Source of the DNA: Armigeres subalbatus
Taxonomy: Eukaryota; Arthropoda; Insecta; Diptera; Culicidae
Length of the DNA: 64,000 bases
Assembly: GCF_024139115.2 (NCBI RefSeq)
Contig: NC_085139.1
Coordinates: 17,951,284 to 18,015,283, forward strand
Direction of reading: 5' to 3'
Position 1 is the stretch's first letter. Every line of letters begins with the position of its first letter. Made by a program: the position numbers and the translations under genes. The notes beneath the pieces were generated by a model that saw nothing but the letters and a program-made list of their open reading frames with translations, had not been told where the DNA came from and searched no databases. Positions 35,140 to 46,797 of the stretch are shown here, piece by piece.

Positions 35140-35625
35140 TATTTCAGGAAATTTAACAATTTTTAAAAAATACAAAAAGACTGCAGATTTGCCGCCTTAA
35201 ATGGCAATATTACAGCTTCTGTTTAAGCCCAAAAGAGTTCAAATCGGGTCAGAGACGGCTGAGATATTGGTGTGACAATTCTTTATTAGTAGTCTGAAAA
35301 TATGTCTCATATTCGTATTTCACAGATATCTCTGAAACCGAATTACCGATTGCAGAAAAAAAAATTAAACTTGTACAATGACAAAGTCATAGCTTTCGTT
35401 TAGTGTTAAAATCGTGCAAATCGGTTCACGGACGGCTGAGATCTTGATGTGACATTTTTGTAACGCACACACATACGCACACACGCACGCACACACACAC
35501 ATACATACATGTGCTCAGTTCTTCGAGCTGAGTTGATTGGTATATACGACTTGGGTCTCCGAGCCTCGGATAAAAAGTCGGTTTTCAAGCGATCTTTATA
35601 CCCTTCTTAGGATATAAGAAGGGTA
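35140..35625 (+). mobile_element. Satellite-bearing element, variant family, copy 2
   Basis: About two repeat units, then a CA-rich tract (35,464-35,505), the GAGCTGAGTTGATTGG tail, and a terminal hairpin (CCCTTCTTAGGATATAAGAA). It lies directly after copy 1 in the same orientation, so it may be a tandem duplication of the 3' part of copy 1. Confidence 0.6.
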
Positions 35626-35811
35626 AAAAATGCAATAAAATTGTTAGTTAAACAAATAGAAAAAAAACCGTTAGCAAATTATAGATCAGGGGTGTGTCAC
35701 ACTTCGAACAACGGCACGTTCGTGCAAAGTTATCGGCAGCGGCGTGATGCCTAAACTGCCTACGATCGCAAATTCGTAAGTCGTAACAATCGACGTCGTC
35801 GTACCAATCGA

Positions 35812-35850
35812 TCGAGGCGCTAACATCGACTCTGACCACTATCTGGTTTG
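35812..35850 (+). mobile_element. RTE LINE scrap
   Basis: About 38 bases encode GANIDSDHYLV, the endonuclease C-terminal motif also seen at 26,132-26,163. No flanking ORF remains. Confidence 0.5.
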
Positions 35851-36131
35851 CATATTGTCATTTTTTGCATCCATATTGCCATTTTTTGGATGGATGCTTC
35901 GACACCTGCGGGCGTATTGAATACAGCCATCTATCTAACTCCCCACCTGTCCATTTCTGCTGCCAGCTTAACAAGATTTCCTGATGAACTAATGTGAAAA
36001 ATTCACCTTCCATATGGTCGCTATATGGCAACCATCTAGTGTCCTTAAGTGATTAGTTTACAACACCACATCCCATCATCCAGTTTGACTACAGTATTGC
36101 TGGTTCTCCAGTTCAACGGGTTGATCATGTA

Positions 36132-36220
36132 AAACAGCGGTTCTCAACCTGGGGGTACCTTCGCTTGCTCCAGGGGGTACCTCGAACAAAAATGCGTAAT
36201 GGCGGATGTATTACAATTCC
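36132..36220. mobile_element. Possible hAT end
   Basis: CAGCGGTTCTCAACCTGGG followed by internal GGGGGTACCT repeats resembles the terminal repeat of Charlie-like hAT elements. The opposite end was not found. Confidence 0.35.
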
Positions 36221-36229
36221 AATAAAAAC

Positions 36230-36735
36230 TTATTGAAAATATCTTAAAATCTCTTATTCCAAAACTTTGTATTGTGGGGCCGTACACTAATTACTTAAGC
36301 AATTTTTCTGTGTTTTTCAACCCCTCTCTCCCCATGTAGGATTTTTCCCATACAAATCATTTTTTATATGGAGCTTAAGAAAATGGCGACCCCCTAGTAA
36401 CATTTTGGTTTTATACTGTTTTTATCACACTCTTCTAGAGTAAATTATGGTCTTCAAGAGCGTTATAAAACTTAAAATGTTACTTGGGCCTCCATCCTCT
36501 ACATAATATGCATGGCGATCAGTAGAACAAAGACTCCTGTCTATCCTAAGCAGAGTAGTGTATGAAGGGCTATGGGACAAAAGATCATAAGGAAAAAATG
36601 TCTACCTGATCGAGACAAAATATTGAATAATACGTGATGAACTTACTATAAGAATAAAAAACCACTGAAATAAAGTTAATTAAAACATAATAAAATTGAA
36701 TAACATGCTTCCGAACTAAAATCAAGAATCTACAG
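36230..36735. other. Unassigned DNA
   Basis: No gene or repeat recognised. Confidence 0.4.
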
Positions 36736-36739
36736 GTTG

Positions 36740-36851
36740 GGATGGGAAGCTTCCTATTAAGAGATATGAAGGCTTTTTTCCGAACAGCTCAGTAGCTTCG
36801 TTGCAAGAAGCTTGGAAGCCTTCCTTCAAAAGGCTCCATTCGAAACAACTC
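36740..36851. repeat. Decayed left end of the 23-bp minisatellite
   Basis: Words such as AGCTTGGAAGCCTTCCTT and CAAAAGGCTC match the unit of the array at 42,430-43,355. The two TTAA elements (36,856-37,076 and 37,091-42,421) lie between this piece and the main array. Confidence 0.65.
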
Positions 36852-36855
36852 TTAA

Positions 36856-37076
36856 GGTCACTCCTGACGGAATCCAAGTTCCAAAGTGCTCGCGTTTACG
36901 GAGGCACATCACTCGATTCAGAGGCGGCGCACAACTGTCATTTTTGTTGATTTAGCTTTGCAGCGTCGCAGCATGCGTGAAATAATAAAAATGACAGTTG
37001 TGCATTGCTTCCGTATCGAATGGTGTGCCCCCGAAAACGCGAGCACTTTTAATCTTGGATTCCGTCAGGAGTGACC
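36856..37076. mobile_element. TTAA-flanked MITE, 221 bp
   Basis: Flanked by TTAA at 36,852-36,855 and 37,077-37,080. Ends GGTCACTCCTGACGGAATCC and the exact complement; arms continue through AGTGCTCGCGTTT and beyond, and the centre also pairs (CAACTGTCATTTTT with AAAAATGACAGTTG). No coding capacity. TTAA targets are typical of piggyBac-type transposition. Confidence 0.85.
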
Positions 37077-37309
37077 TTAAGCCTCTTTAACACGTACGTC
37101 CCCAACCCCCATTTTACGACAAAACTCAAAATTCAAAACCATGCAGCTCAGCCAATTTCTAACGGATTTTCAAGCAATCTTCTGGAATCGATCACAAAAT
37201 TCCTATAGTTTTAGGAACCGAGGTCAATTTTTGTCCAATGGCCATGGTTCCGGATATATTCCGGGGAGTACTAGGGTTACCTCCCTCCCGGAAAAAATGG
37301 TCACTGGCA

Positions 37310-38170
37310 GATCGGCTTCGAAATCCATCGTGCGACATGTCAAACTTCATGATTTTGCAAAACAAGTACACTGGAGTACATTTCGGCGAATTTCGATCGA
37401 ATTGGCCACTCTCCGGGTACTTCCAAGGCCTGGTTCCCTTGGGGAAGTGGCCAATTTTCATTCGCTTTTGGAACCCATCTTGCGACATATCAAACTTCAT
37501 GATTTTGCAAAACAAGTACACTGGAGTACATTTCGGCGATTTTCGATCGAATTGGCCACCCTCCGGGTACTTCAGGGCCTGGTTCCCTTAGGAAGTGGCC
37601 AATTTTCATTCGCTTTTGGAACCCATCTTGCGACATTTCAAACTTCATGATTTTGCAAAACAAGTACACTGGAGTACATTTCGGCGATTTTCGATCGAAT
37701 TGGCCACCCTCCGGGAACTTCCAGGGCCTGGTTCCCTTGGGGAAGTGGCCAGTTTTCATTCGATCTTGGAACCCATCTTGCGACATGTCAAACTTCATGA
37801 TTTTGCAGAACAAGTACAATGGAGTAAACTTTGGCGATTTTAGATCGAATTGACCACTATCCGGGTACTTCCAGGGCCTGGTTCCCTTGGGGAGGTGGCC
37901 AATTTTCATTCAATCTTGGAACCCATCTTGCGACATGTCAAACTTAATGATTTTGCAAAACAAGTACACACAAGTTCGATGATTCTCGATCGATGGCCAC
38001 CTTCCGGATACTTGCAGGGCCTGGTTCCCTTCGGGAAGTGGCCAATTTTCATTCAATCTTGGAACCCACCTTGGGGCATATCGAACTTCATAATTTTGCA
38101 AAACAAGTACACTGGAGTCCATTTCGGTGATTTTCGATCGAATTGGCCTCCTCCGGGTACTTCCAGGTCT
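37310..38170. repeat. 150-bp tandem repeats, left arm of foldback
   Basis: Five to six units marked by GGAAGTGGCCAATTTTCATT and CAAAACAAGTACACTGGAG. Units are more diverged and some are shortened compared with the right arm. Confidence 0.9.
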
Positions 38171-38344
38171 GTGCGCTGATTGAAATTTTACCGGCAGTGG
38201 CGATCATTTTCAGAGATAGATCATTTTCAGGCAGCGGCGGCGGTGTCACGCCGTTGGTGATCAGCGTGAACCAGTTTCAAGCGCCAAAATTTCTTCAGAA
38301 GTTCGTCAAGGAATTCTTCCAGAAGCTCCTCCACTAGTTTTTTC

Positions 38345-39315
38345 AAAAGATCGTCAAGAAATTCCTTTGGACATTCCTCCGTAAGTGCCTCTGGGAAGCT
38401 CCTCCAGAAACTCCTCCCGGATTTCGCCTGTAAGTTCCTTCAGGAATTCCTCCGGAAGCTCCTCCAGGAATTCACCTGGAAGTTCCTCTAGGAATTCCTC
38501 CGAAGGTTCCTCCGGGAATTCCTCCGGAAGTTTCTCCAGAAATTCCTCCGGAAGTTTCTCCATGAACTCTTCCGGAAGTTCCTCCAGGAATTTCTCCGGA
38601 AGTTCCTCCAGGAATTCCCCCGAAAACCTGGAATTGGCCACCTGGATTTCCAGGAATTTCTAGAGGATTTCCTAGAGGATCTTCCGGAGGAATTCCTGGA
38701 GGAACTTCCGGAGGAATTCCTGGAGGAACTTCCGGAGGAATTCCTGGAGGAACTTCCGGAGGAATTCCTGGAGGAACTTCCTGGATGAACTTCCGGAGGA
38801 ATTCCTGGAGGAACTTCCGGAGGAATTCCTGGAGGAACTTCCGGAGGAATTCCTGGAGGAACTTCCGGAGGAATTCCTGGAGGAACTTCCGGAGGAATTC
38901 CTGGAGGAACTTCCGGAGGAATTCCTGGAGGAACTTCCGGAGGAATTCCTGGAGGAACTTCCGGAGGAATTCCTGGAGGAACTTCCGGAGGAATTCCTGG
39001 AGGAACTTCCGGAGGTATTCCTGGAGGAACTTCCGGAGGAATTCCTGGAGGAACTTCCGGAGGAATTCCTGGAGGAACTTCCGGAGGAATTCCTGGAGGA
39101 ACTTCCGGAGGAATTCCTGGAGGAACTTCCGGAGGAATTCCTGGAGGAACATCCGGAGGAATTCCTGGAGGAACTTCCGGAAGAGTTCATGGAGAAACTT
39201 CCGAAGAAATTCCTGGAGGAACTTCCGGAGGAATTCCTGGAGGGACTTCCGGAGGAATTCCTGGAGGAACTTCCAGACGATATCCGGGCAGAGTATCTGG
39301 AAGAATTTCTCAGAG
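38345..39315. repeat. 24-bp minisatellite core with orientation switch
   Basis: The unit is two related 12-mers, GGAGGAATTCCT and GGAGGAACTTCC. About 12 diverged units run in one orientation (38,345-38,640) and about 27 well-conserved units run in the other (38,665-39,315). Every frame on both strands lacks stops, giving the 226-, 215- and 195-codon ORFs; these are not genes. Confidence 0.93.
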
Positions 39316-39539
39316 GCACTTATAGAGGAATATCTGGAGGAATGTCAAAGGAATTTCTTGACGATCTTTTAAAAAACTCGTGGGGAACTTCTGGAGGAAT
39401 TCTTGGAGGAACTTCTGAATCAATTTTGGCGCTTGAAACTGGTTCACGCCGATCCACGCCACCGCCAATCACCAACATCGTGAAGCCGCTGGCTGAAAAT
39501 GATCTATCACGCCACTGCCGGTCAATTTCACGCACAGGT

Positions 39540-42200
39540 CTACCTGGAAGTACCCGGTGGCCAATTCGATCGAAAATCACCGAAATGGACTCCAGTGTAC
39601 TTGTTTTGCAAAATCATGAAGTTTGACATGCCGCAAGGTGGATTTCAAGAGTAAACGAAAATTGGCCACTTCCCCAAGGAAACCAGGCCCTGGAAGTTCC
39701 CGGAGGGTGGCCAATTCGATCGAAAATCGCCGAAATGTACTCCAGTGTACTTGTTTTGCAAAATCATGAAGTTTGATATGTCACAAGATGGGTTCCAAGA
39801 TTGAATGAAAATTGGCCACTTCCCCAAGGGAACCAGGCCCTGGAAGTACCCGGAGGGTGGCCAATTCGATCGAAAATCGCCGAAATGTACTCCAGTGTAC
39901 TTGTTTTGCAAAATCATGAAGTTTGATATGTCACAAGATGGGTTCCAAGATTGAATGAAAATTGGCCACTTCCCCAAGGGAACCAGGCCCTGGAAGTTCC
40001 CGGACGGTGGCCAATTCGATCGAAAATCGCCGAAATGTACTCCAGTGTACTTGTTTTGCAAAATCATGAAGTTTGATATGTCACAAGATGGGTTCCAAGA
40101 TTGAATGAAAATTGGCCACTTCCCCAAGGGAACCAGGCCCTGGAAGTACCCGGAGGGTGGCCAATTCGATCGAAAATCGCCGAAATGTACTCCAGTGTAC
40201 TTGTTTTGCAAAATCATGAAGTTTGAAATGTCGCAAGATGGGTTCCAAAAGCGAATGAAAATTGGCCACTTCCCCAAGGGAACCAGGCCCTGGAAGTACC
40301 CGGAGGGTGGCCAATTCGATCGAAAATCGCCGAAATGTACTCCAGTGTACTTGTTTTGCAAAATCATGAAGTTTGATATGTCGCAAGATGGGTTCCAAAA
40401 GCGAATGAAAATTGGCCACTTCCCCAAGGGAACCAGGCCTTGGAAGTACCCGGAGAGTGGCCAATTCGATCGAAATTCGCCGAAATGTACTCCAGTGTAC
40501 TTGTTTTGCAAAATCATGAAGTTTGATATGTCGCAAGATGGGTCCAAAAGCGAATGAAAATTGGCCACTTCCCCAAGGGAACCAGGTCTTGGAAGTACCC
40601 GGAGGGTGGCCAATTCGATCGAAAATCGCCGAAATGTACTCCAGTGTACTTGTTTTGCAAAATCATGAAGTCTGATATGTCGCAAGATGGGTTCCAAGAT
40701 TGAATGAAAATTGGCCACTTCCCCAAGGGAACCAGGCCCTGAAAGTACCCGGAGGGTGGCCAATTCGATCGAAAATCGCCGAAATGTACTCCAGTGTACT
40801 TGTTTTGCAAAATCATGAAGTTTGATATGTCGCAAGATGGGTCCAAAAGCGAATGAAAATTGGCCACTTCCCCAAGGGAACCAGGCCTTGGAAGTACCCG
40901 GAGGGTGGCCAATTCGATCGAAAATCGCCGAAATGTACTCCAGTGTACTTGTTTTGCAAAATCATGAAGTTTGATATGTCACAAGATGGGTTCCAAGATT
41001 GCATGAAAATTGGCCACTTCCCCAAGGGAACCAGGCCCTGGAAGTACCCGGAGGGTGGCCAATTCGATCGAAAATCGTCGAAATGTACTCCAGCGTACTT
41101 GTTTTGCAAAATCATGAAGTTTGACATGTCGCAAGATGGGTTCCTAGATTGAACAAAAATTGGCCACTTCCCCAAGGGAACCAGTCCTGGAAGTATCCGG
41201 AGGGTGGCCAATTCGACAGAAAATCGCCGAAATGTACTCCAGCGTACTTGTTTTGCAAAATCATGAAGTTTGACATGTCGCAAGATGGGTTCCTAGATTG
41301 AACGAAAATTGGCCACTTCCCCAAGGAAACCAGGCCCTGGAAGTACCCGGAGGGTGGCCAATTCGATCGAAAATCGCCGAAATGTACTCCAGTGTACTTG
41401 TTTTGCAAAATCATGAAGTTTGATATGTCGCAAGATGGGTCCAAAAGCGAATGAAAATTGGCCACTTCCCCAAGGGAACCAGGCCCTGGAAGTACCCGGA
41501 GGGTGGCCAATTCGATCGAAAATCGTCGAAATGTACTCCAGTGTACTTGTTTTGCAAAATCATGAAGTTTGATATGTCGCAAGATGGGTTCCAAGAGCGA
41601 ATGAAAATTGGCCACTTCCCCAAGGGAACCAGGCCCTGGAAGTTCCCGGAGGGTGGCCAATTCTATCGAAAATCGCCGAAATGTACTCCAGTGTACTTGT
41701 TTTGCAAAATCATGAAGTTTGATATGTCGCAAGATGGGTTCCAAGAGCGAATGAAAATTGGCCACTTCCCCAAGGGAACCAGGCCCTGGAAGTACCCGGA
41801 GGGTGGCCAATTCTATCGAAAATCGCCGAAATGTACTCCAGTGTACTTGTTTTGCAAAATCATGAAGTTTGATATGTCGCAAGATGGGTTCCAAGAGCGA
41901 ATGAAAATTGGCCACTTCCCCAAGGGAACCAGGCCCTGGAAGTTCCCGGAGGGTGGCCAATTCGATCGAAAATCGGCGAAATGTACTCCAGTGTACTTGT
42001 TTTGCAAAATCATGAAGTTTGATATGTCGCAAGATGGGTTCCAAGATTGAATGAAAATTGGCCACTTCCCCAAGGGAACCAGGCCCTGAAAGTACCCGGA
42101 GGGTGGCCAATTCGATCGAAAATCGCCGAAATGTACTCCAGTGTACTTGTTTTGCAAAATCATGAAGTTTGACATGTCGCACGATGGATTTCGAAGCCGA
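39540..42200. repeat. 150-bp tandem repeats, right arm of foldback
   Basis: About 17 units (ATTGGCCACTTCCCC recurs every 148-151 bases from 39,660 to 42,056), highly similar to one another, in the opposite orientation to the left arm. Unit variants (ending AAGATTGAATG or AAAGCGAATG/AGAGCGAATG) are clustered, indicating block duplication. Confidence 0.93.
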
Positions 42201-42425
42201 TCTGCCAGTGACCATTTTTTCCGGGAGGGAGGTAACCCCAGTACTCCCCGGAATATATCCGGAACCATGGCCATTGGACAAAAATTGACCTCGGTTCCTA
42301 AAACTATAGGAATTTTGTAATCGATTCCAGAAGATTGCTTGAAAATCCGTTAGAAATTGGCTGAGCTGCATGGTTTTGAATTTTGAGTTTTGTCGTAAAA
42401 TGGGGGTTGGGGACGTACGTGTTAA

Positions 42426-43356
42426 AAGAAGCTCGGAATGCTCCTGACAATAAGCTCGGAAACCCCTGCTCTGAAGCCTGTTTCAAGAAGGTCAAAAGCC
42501 TCCTTTCAAAATGCTCAGATACCTCGTTTCAAGAATTCTTCGGAATACAACTTTCAAGGGCCTTGGAAATCTCTTTTTAATAGGCTCGGAAGCCTTTCTT
42601 TTTAAGAGGTTCCAAAGTCTTTTTTCAAGAGGGTTGGAAGCTTCCTTTCAAGATGCTGAGAAGCGTCCCTTCAAGAAACTCAGAAGCCTCATCTTAAGAT
42701 GCTCGGATGCCTCCTTTCAAAAGCCTAGGAAGCCTTCTTTCAAGAGGCTCCGAAGCCCTTTTCAAGAGGCTCGAACGCCTCAAGAGGTTCGGAATTTGTC
42801 AAGAGGCTTGGAAGCCTCCTTTCAAGAGGCTCGGAAGCCTCCTTTCAAGAGGCTCGGAAGCCTCCTTTCAAGAGGCTCGGAAGCCTCCTTTCAAGAGGCT
42901 CGGAAGCCTCCTTTCAAGAGGCTCGGAAGCCTCCTTTCAAGAGGCTCAGAAGCCTGCTTTCAAGAGGCACATAAGCCTCCTTTCAAGAGGCCCAGAAGCC
43001 TCCTTTCAAGAGGCTCAGAAGCCTCCTTTCAAGAGGCTCAGAAGCCTCCTTTCAAGAGGCTCAGAAGCCTCCTTTCAAGAGGCTCAGAAGCCTCCTTTAA
43101 GAGGCTCAGAAGCCTCCTTTCAAAGAGCTCAGAAGCCTCCTTTCAAGAGGCTCGGAAGCCTCCTTTCAAGAGGCTCGGAAGCCTCCTTTCAAGAGCTCGG
43201 AAGCCTCCTTTCAAGAGGCTCGGAAGCCTCCTTTCAAGAGGCTCGGAAGCCTCCTTTCAAGAGGCTCGGAAGCCTCCTTTCAAGAGGCTCGGAAGCCTCC
43301 TTTCACGAGGCTCGGAAGCCTCCTTTCAAGAGCCTTGGAAGCCTTCTTTTTGATTT
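42426..43356. repeat. 23-bp minisatellite
   Basis: About 40 tandem copies of a 23-base unit (GGAAGCCTCC, TTTCAAGAGGCTC) containing the short palindrome GCCTC/GAGGC. A CTCAGAAG variant fills 42,945-43,135 and a CTCGGAAG variant fills both sides. The left end is decayed. ORFs of 280 and 239 codons are artefacts of a unit without stops. Confidence 0.92.
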
Positions 43357-43359
43357 TGA

Positions 43360-43945
43360 ATTTGAATTTGATTTTCACATTTCAACATCCAGATTTCGTT
43401 TGCTGAGTCGTATGTTATGTTTTTAATGTTTGACCACCACTAGATTTAAGAATTTCATGTAGACAGCACAGTCCGATGAATAAATTACAAATATAATACA
43501 ATACAATATGTCCTATTTCGTTAGGGTGGTTCACTCATTTTGCATTAGGGTGGTCCTTTAAGTAGAAAAAAAAAGATAATTAATGTCTACGATAAACTAA
43601 CATCTTTTATTTTATCGTAAGCCATTATCAGTATTGAAAATGTATAATACTTCATTAGGGTGGCTCATTTATTTTCCAATAGGGTGGTTCTTGGATATGA
43701 AAATTAAAAACAAAAAAAAAACAATAATATTTACCAGTCTTTCTTTTGTGTATAGTTTGTTCTTGGGTTCATCTGCGGTCATCACGAAGTCATTTTCAAC
43801 GTTGGTTAAGCGTCCCCCTGGTTCGAGGCTACTGGCAAAAAGCTATTTGCGAAAGTGTGGTGGTGCGGCTCGCACTACTAGTTCTGGCACAATTATCTTC
43901 ATTCAACCCGGTGAGTCAGTTCCATTATTTTATGCATGTGGCTTG
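43360..43945. other. Unassigned DNA
   Basis: Contains the phrase TTAGGGTGGTTC / TAGGGTGGTCC several times (43,524; 43,549; 43,656; 43,680), resembling a hAT end, but no paired inverse copy or duplication was found. The 105-codon ORF at 43,634 has a hydrophobic stretch but no recognisable family. Confidence 0.35.
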
Positions 43946-44354
43946 CAGTAGCGTTACATCAAATTGAAAGATAATTGCAAACAAATTGAATTCAACTTCA
44001 TTTGGTTGATGAAAGTTAGGTTACTTTTTTCGATTTGTCCATGTCATTGCGGCAATTGGTGGGAAACGGTACACAATTCAAGTAGAAATTCTTCGCGTTC
44101 TTGATTGGGATACTGCGTTGGATTGGGTCTGTTCACGACGACAGGGATCAAAACATTCGATTATACAACCTTTTCCCGTCGATTTCTTCATCGTGAAGGC
44201 CTATTCACCGCGATAGGAAGGATCTAATTCGTTCGATAGTGTATTCGCCTCGCCGGTTCAGTTTCACGAAGAAACTAGTATCTCGCGCCGGGAAGGAAGT
44301 CCGTTTCGATTTGCTACCGTTTCCGTACGTCTTCCGTTTGTATGCTCGCCGATT

Positions 44355-44621
44355 ATGCCGCCCAAGAAAAAGAAAATCCTCGCGGGTAAGGTGGTCCCGC
44401 GACAAACTTTGATCGCTCTGCGTAGAGTTAAGAAATACATCGCCGATTTTGATCCAATGCGTAATAGGTGCAAAGTGCAAGTGAGAATCGACTCTCTAGA
44501 CAAAGTGAATACTGCGATTGCGGAAGTTCAGGACACCATCGAGCGACTAGATTGCAAAGAACTGGAGAAACTAGTTGTCGTACGAGTAGATTTCGAGCAT
44601 CGATACTGCAGAGCAAAATAA
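44355..44621 (+). pseudogene. Retrotransposon gag N-terminal fragment, BEL/Pao type
   Basis: An 88-codon ORF begins with a basic MPPKKKK, continues TLIALRRVKKYIADF, and has a helical segment with ERLDCKELEKL and VDFEHRYC. This layout matches the N-terminus of BEL/Pao gag proteins of insects, which package the RNA in a particle. The preceding 44,000-44,350 looks like untranslated leader. Gag continues out of frame for about 15 codons after the stop and then meets the RTE tail at about 44,680, so the element is truncated. Family call is by resemblance. Confidence 0.5.
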
Positions 44622-44679
44622 TTCCTGCTTTCAAAACTCCCCACCAGTCAACTTCCACCTTCTGTTGAGAGAGCCATCC

Positions 44680-44990
44680 ATTCATTGTTCACACCGCAAA
44701 AATCGGAAAACTGCGGTGGTCCGGACACGTGTCCAGTGTGTTGGTCAATAACCCGGTGAAAGTAGATCTCGCCAATGATGCGACGGGCACAAGAAGGTGA
44801 GGTGCGCAGCAAGCAAAGTGGATCGATCAAGTGGAAAATGATTTGCTAACCTTCCGCAGATTGCAGGGCTGGCGACGTACAGTCATGGACCGAGTCGAAT
44901 GCAGGAGAAGACTTTTATTTACTGCGCAGCCCCCTCCAGCCTAAGTTTAAGAAATAACAAATAAATAATAATAAATAAAATTTTGTACAT
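44680..44990 (+). mobile_element. RTE-clade LINE 3' tail
   Basis: Translation gives KLRWSGHVSSVLVNNPVKV, then after an in-frame TGA, GAQQAKWIDQVENDLL and LQGWRRTVMDRVECRRR, the same ORF end as at 2,030-2,418 but a different copy. The 3' end is AATAAATAATAATAAAT, the short-repeat tail typical of RTE. Confidence 0.75.
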
Positions 44991-44999
44991 TGTTATCCG

Positions 45000-46797
45000 A
45001 AATTTTATCCTGAAAAGGAAGTCTTGCCTTTCAATATGACTTTTCTACCTACAAATCTCAGCATGACAATTGGAGAAGTGAAAATCAGCACAACAGTCAG
45101 GGACGGTCTTTCACAATCAGTCTCCACGTAACACCAACATGTTTCACATCTTTTCGAAAAAAAAACATAATGCGCTTTATTCTTTTGGTTTTAAGTACTT
45201 ACACAAAAAAATATCAAATCTGTTATACTGTTGATAATTTAATTTAATTTAAAAAGCCTAGAGTACTTGCTTGTAGTTCTGTTTTCGTCTGCTTAAAAAC
45301 ATCAGTTGCTTGCATTCTCGTACCGGCCTTCGACGATGTTCGCTTCTCGCTCAACCCTCGACCAGCTTCCATGCGCCCCAAACCAATCCATGCAATAATC
45401 TCACTCGCTCTCCCACGAACTGCCGTTTCCGGTTGCTTCCGTTCGATTTCATTTCCCTCACCCCATTTCATCCCGTTGGTAGCTTTTTTTTAGTACGCAT
45501 GTACATGCACTGTTTATACCGCATCACTTGTTTCTAGTTGTAATTTTACTCATCTTCTTCATCTCTCGCTTAGGAAACCTTGGATACATAATTCAAGAGA
45601 AAAACGAATAGTTCCATAATATGCTTTATACATTTGCTTCGCCTTCTCTTTTTTCGGTATTTTTAACATTCTTCTTCGACCTATTTGACTGTCTTCTTCC
45701 TCGTCCTCATGTCGGAGTACCGTAAGCGCAATGTGATTCGTTGACTTCATTAATTCGCAGTTGTGTTTAAAGTTTCTTTTTATTTTGTTGCATTTTTCTG
45801 CTTTCATTCGAATTAGTAAACAAAGTGTAGTTGTGGGTGTGTCTGTGTGTGTATGTGTGATTTTAATATAAAATACACGAGAGGGTGCTGGAAGTGTGTT
45901 TTGTGTTTCTGTGTGTCCGTGTTCTAGGGGAGGTACGAAAAATTTGCTTAAGAATTCAATTACCGAGCCAAAACGAAACCGAATAATATACAACATTGAA
46001 AGGCTTTCGACTTTAAGTTAACGGGGTAATATTTTCATTAGAGTCCGTACAAGGAATAAGGGAGACATTTCCAACAAAAGCACAGGTATCAAGAAGGTTC
46101 TCAATCACAACGATCACATTCAATAGAGGTTATGCTTCTGCGTCTATCTCGATTATTTCGTTACAAGAGTATATTGACTATAGGGCTTTTTCTTCAGAAG
46201 TTTGTATGTAGTTTGTGCCTGCACTGACGATACTCATGGCGCCCAAGTGGAGGTCTGTCGGATGATTTTGGCGCTCTTCATTCTCACCGATCCCTCCTGG
46301 TACGATTTATAAAGGGTTTTACTCAATTCTCATTCTGTTCTATCTCACCGACATTCTTTGTATACATAATATGCTTACTTACGCTAAATCATCACTTAAG
46401 TGAAACCGATTCGAGAAAGGAAGATTTGTTCGCTTTTTCTGTGTTCTTCGCAGGGAGTTTGTTTTTAAATGTAGATATAAATAAAACCAAAGGGATAAAA
46501 CAATAAAAAATCATAAGTTTATTTGGGTTCTAAATTTGTCTTCACTTGTATCATACTAAATCACTTTGTACAGTGCGGGGATGTACATCATTTTTTTTTC
46601 TTCTGATAGGTTTAACCGTTGACAGTAGTAGGTTTTTATTTGTGTTGAATGCAAGTGTGTTCTGTCGTACGAATATAGTCCAGTTAAATCCAGCTCCATG
46701 CTCAGTTTTGCCTCTGACGCAACGTCTTACCAATTTAGTAGCCGTACCATCAGATCTGCTAAACGCCAAATGCCAATCATTGCAATTTACAATGTGA
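45000..46797 (-). other. Probable 3' untranslated / downstream region of the host gene
   Basis: No repeats shared with the rest of the window and no recognisable protein. On the minus strand, AATAAA-type signals occur at 46,635-46,640 (about 158 bases after the host-gene stop) and 46,518-46,523. A TG-rich microsatellite lies at 45,835-45,860. How far the transcript extends is unknown. Confidence 0.45.

Larger units (their letters stand above)
37091..42421. mobile_element. 5.3-kb TTAA-flanked foldback element built of nested tandem repeats
   Basis: Flanked by TTAA at 37,087-37,090 and 42,422-42,425; removing it (and its MITE neighbour) restores a sequence resembling the surrounding 23-bp repeat. 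Terminal inverted repeats of about 240 bp begin CACGTACGTCCCCAACCC. Inward, each arm has 150-bp tandem repeats in mirror orientation (about 5-6 copies left, about 17 right), then an inverted ~150-bp segment (GCGCTTGAAACTGGTTCACG on the right, its complement on the left), then a 24-bp repeat core that also changes orientation near 38,650. No transposase candidate. All long ORFs inside (up to 419 codons) are artefacts of repeat units divisible by three. Confidence 0.88.

Noticed and set aside
38472..39372. FLQEFLRK, NSSGSSSR and NFRRNSWR repeat proteins
   Set aside because: Translations of one 24-bp minisatellite in different frames.
39645..42371. Long ORFs of 396 and 419 codons in the foldback right arm
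   Set aside because: The 150-bp unit is a multiple of three and has no stop in two frames; the same peptides appear in inverse orientation on the left arm. No start context or domain.
37091..42421. CRISPR-like array
   Set aside because: Repeats are directly abutting 150-bp units without unique spacers, in an animal genome, and there are no cas genes.
42511..43426. 280- and 239-codon ORFs with EASFQEARKPPFKRL repeats
   Set aside because: Translations of the 23-bp minisatellite; the period is 23 residues because 69 bases are needed to return to frame.
43524..43700. A hAT element with TAGGGTGGT ends
   Set aside because: Several copies of the end-like word occur in the same orientation, but no inverse partner and no 8-bp duplication were found.
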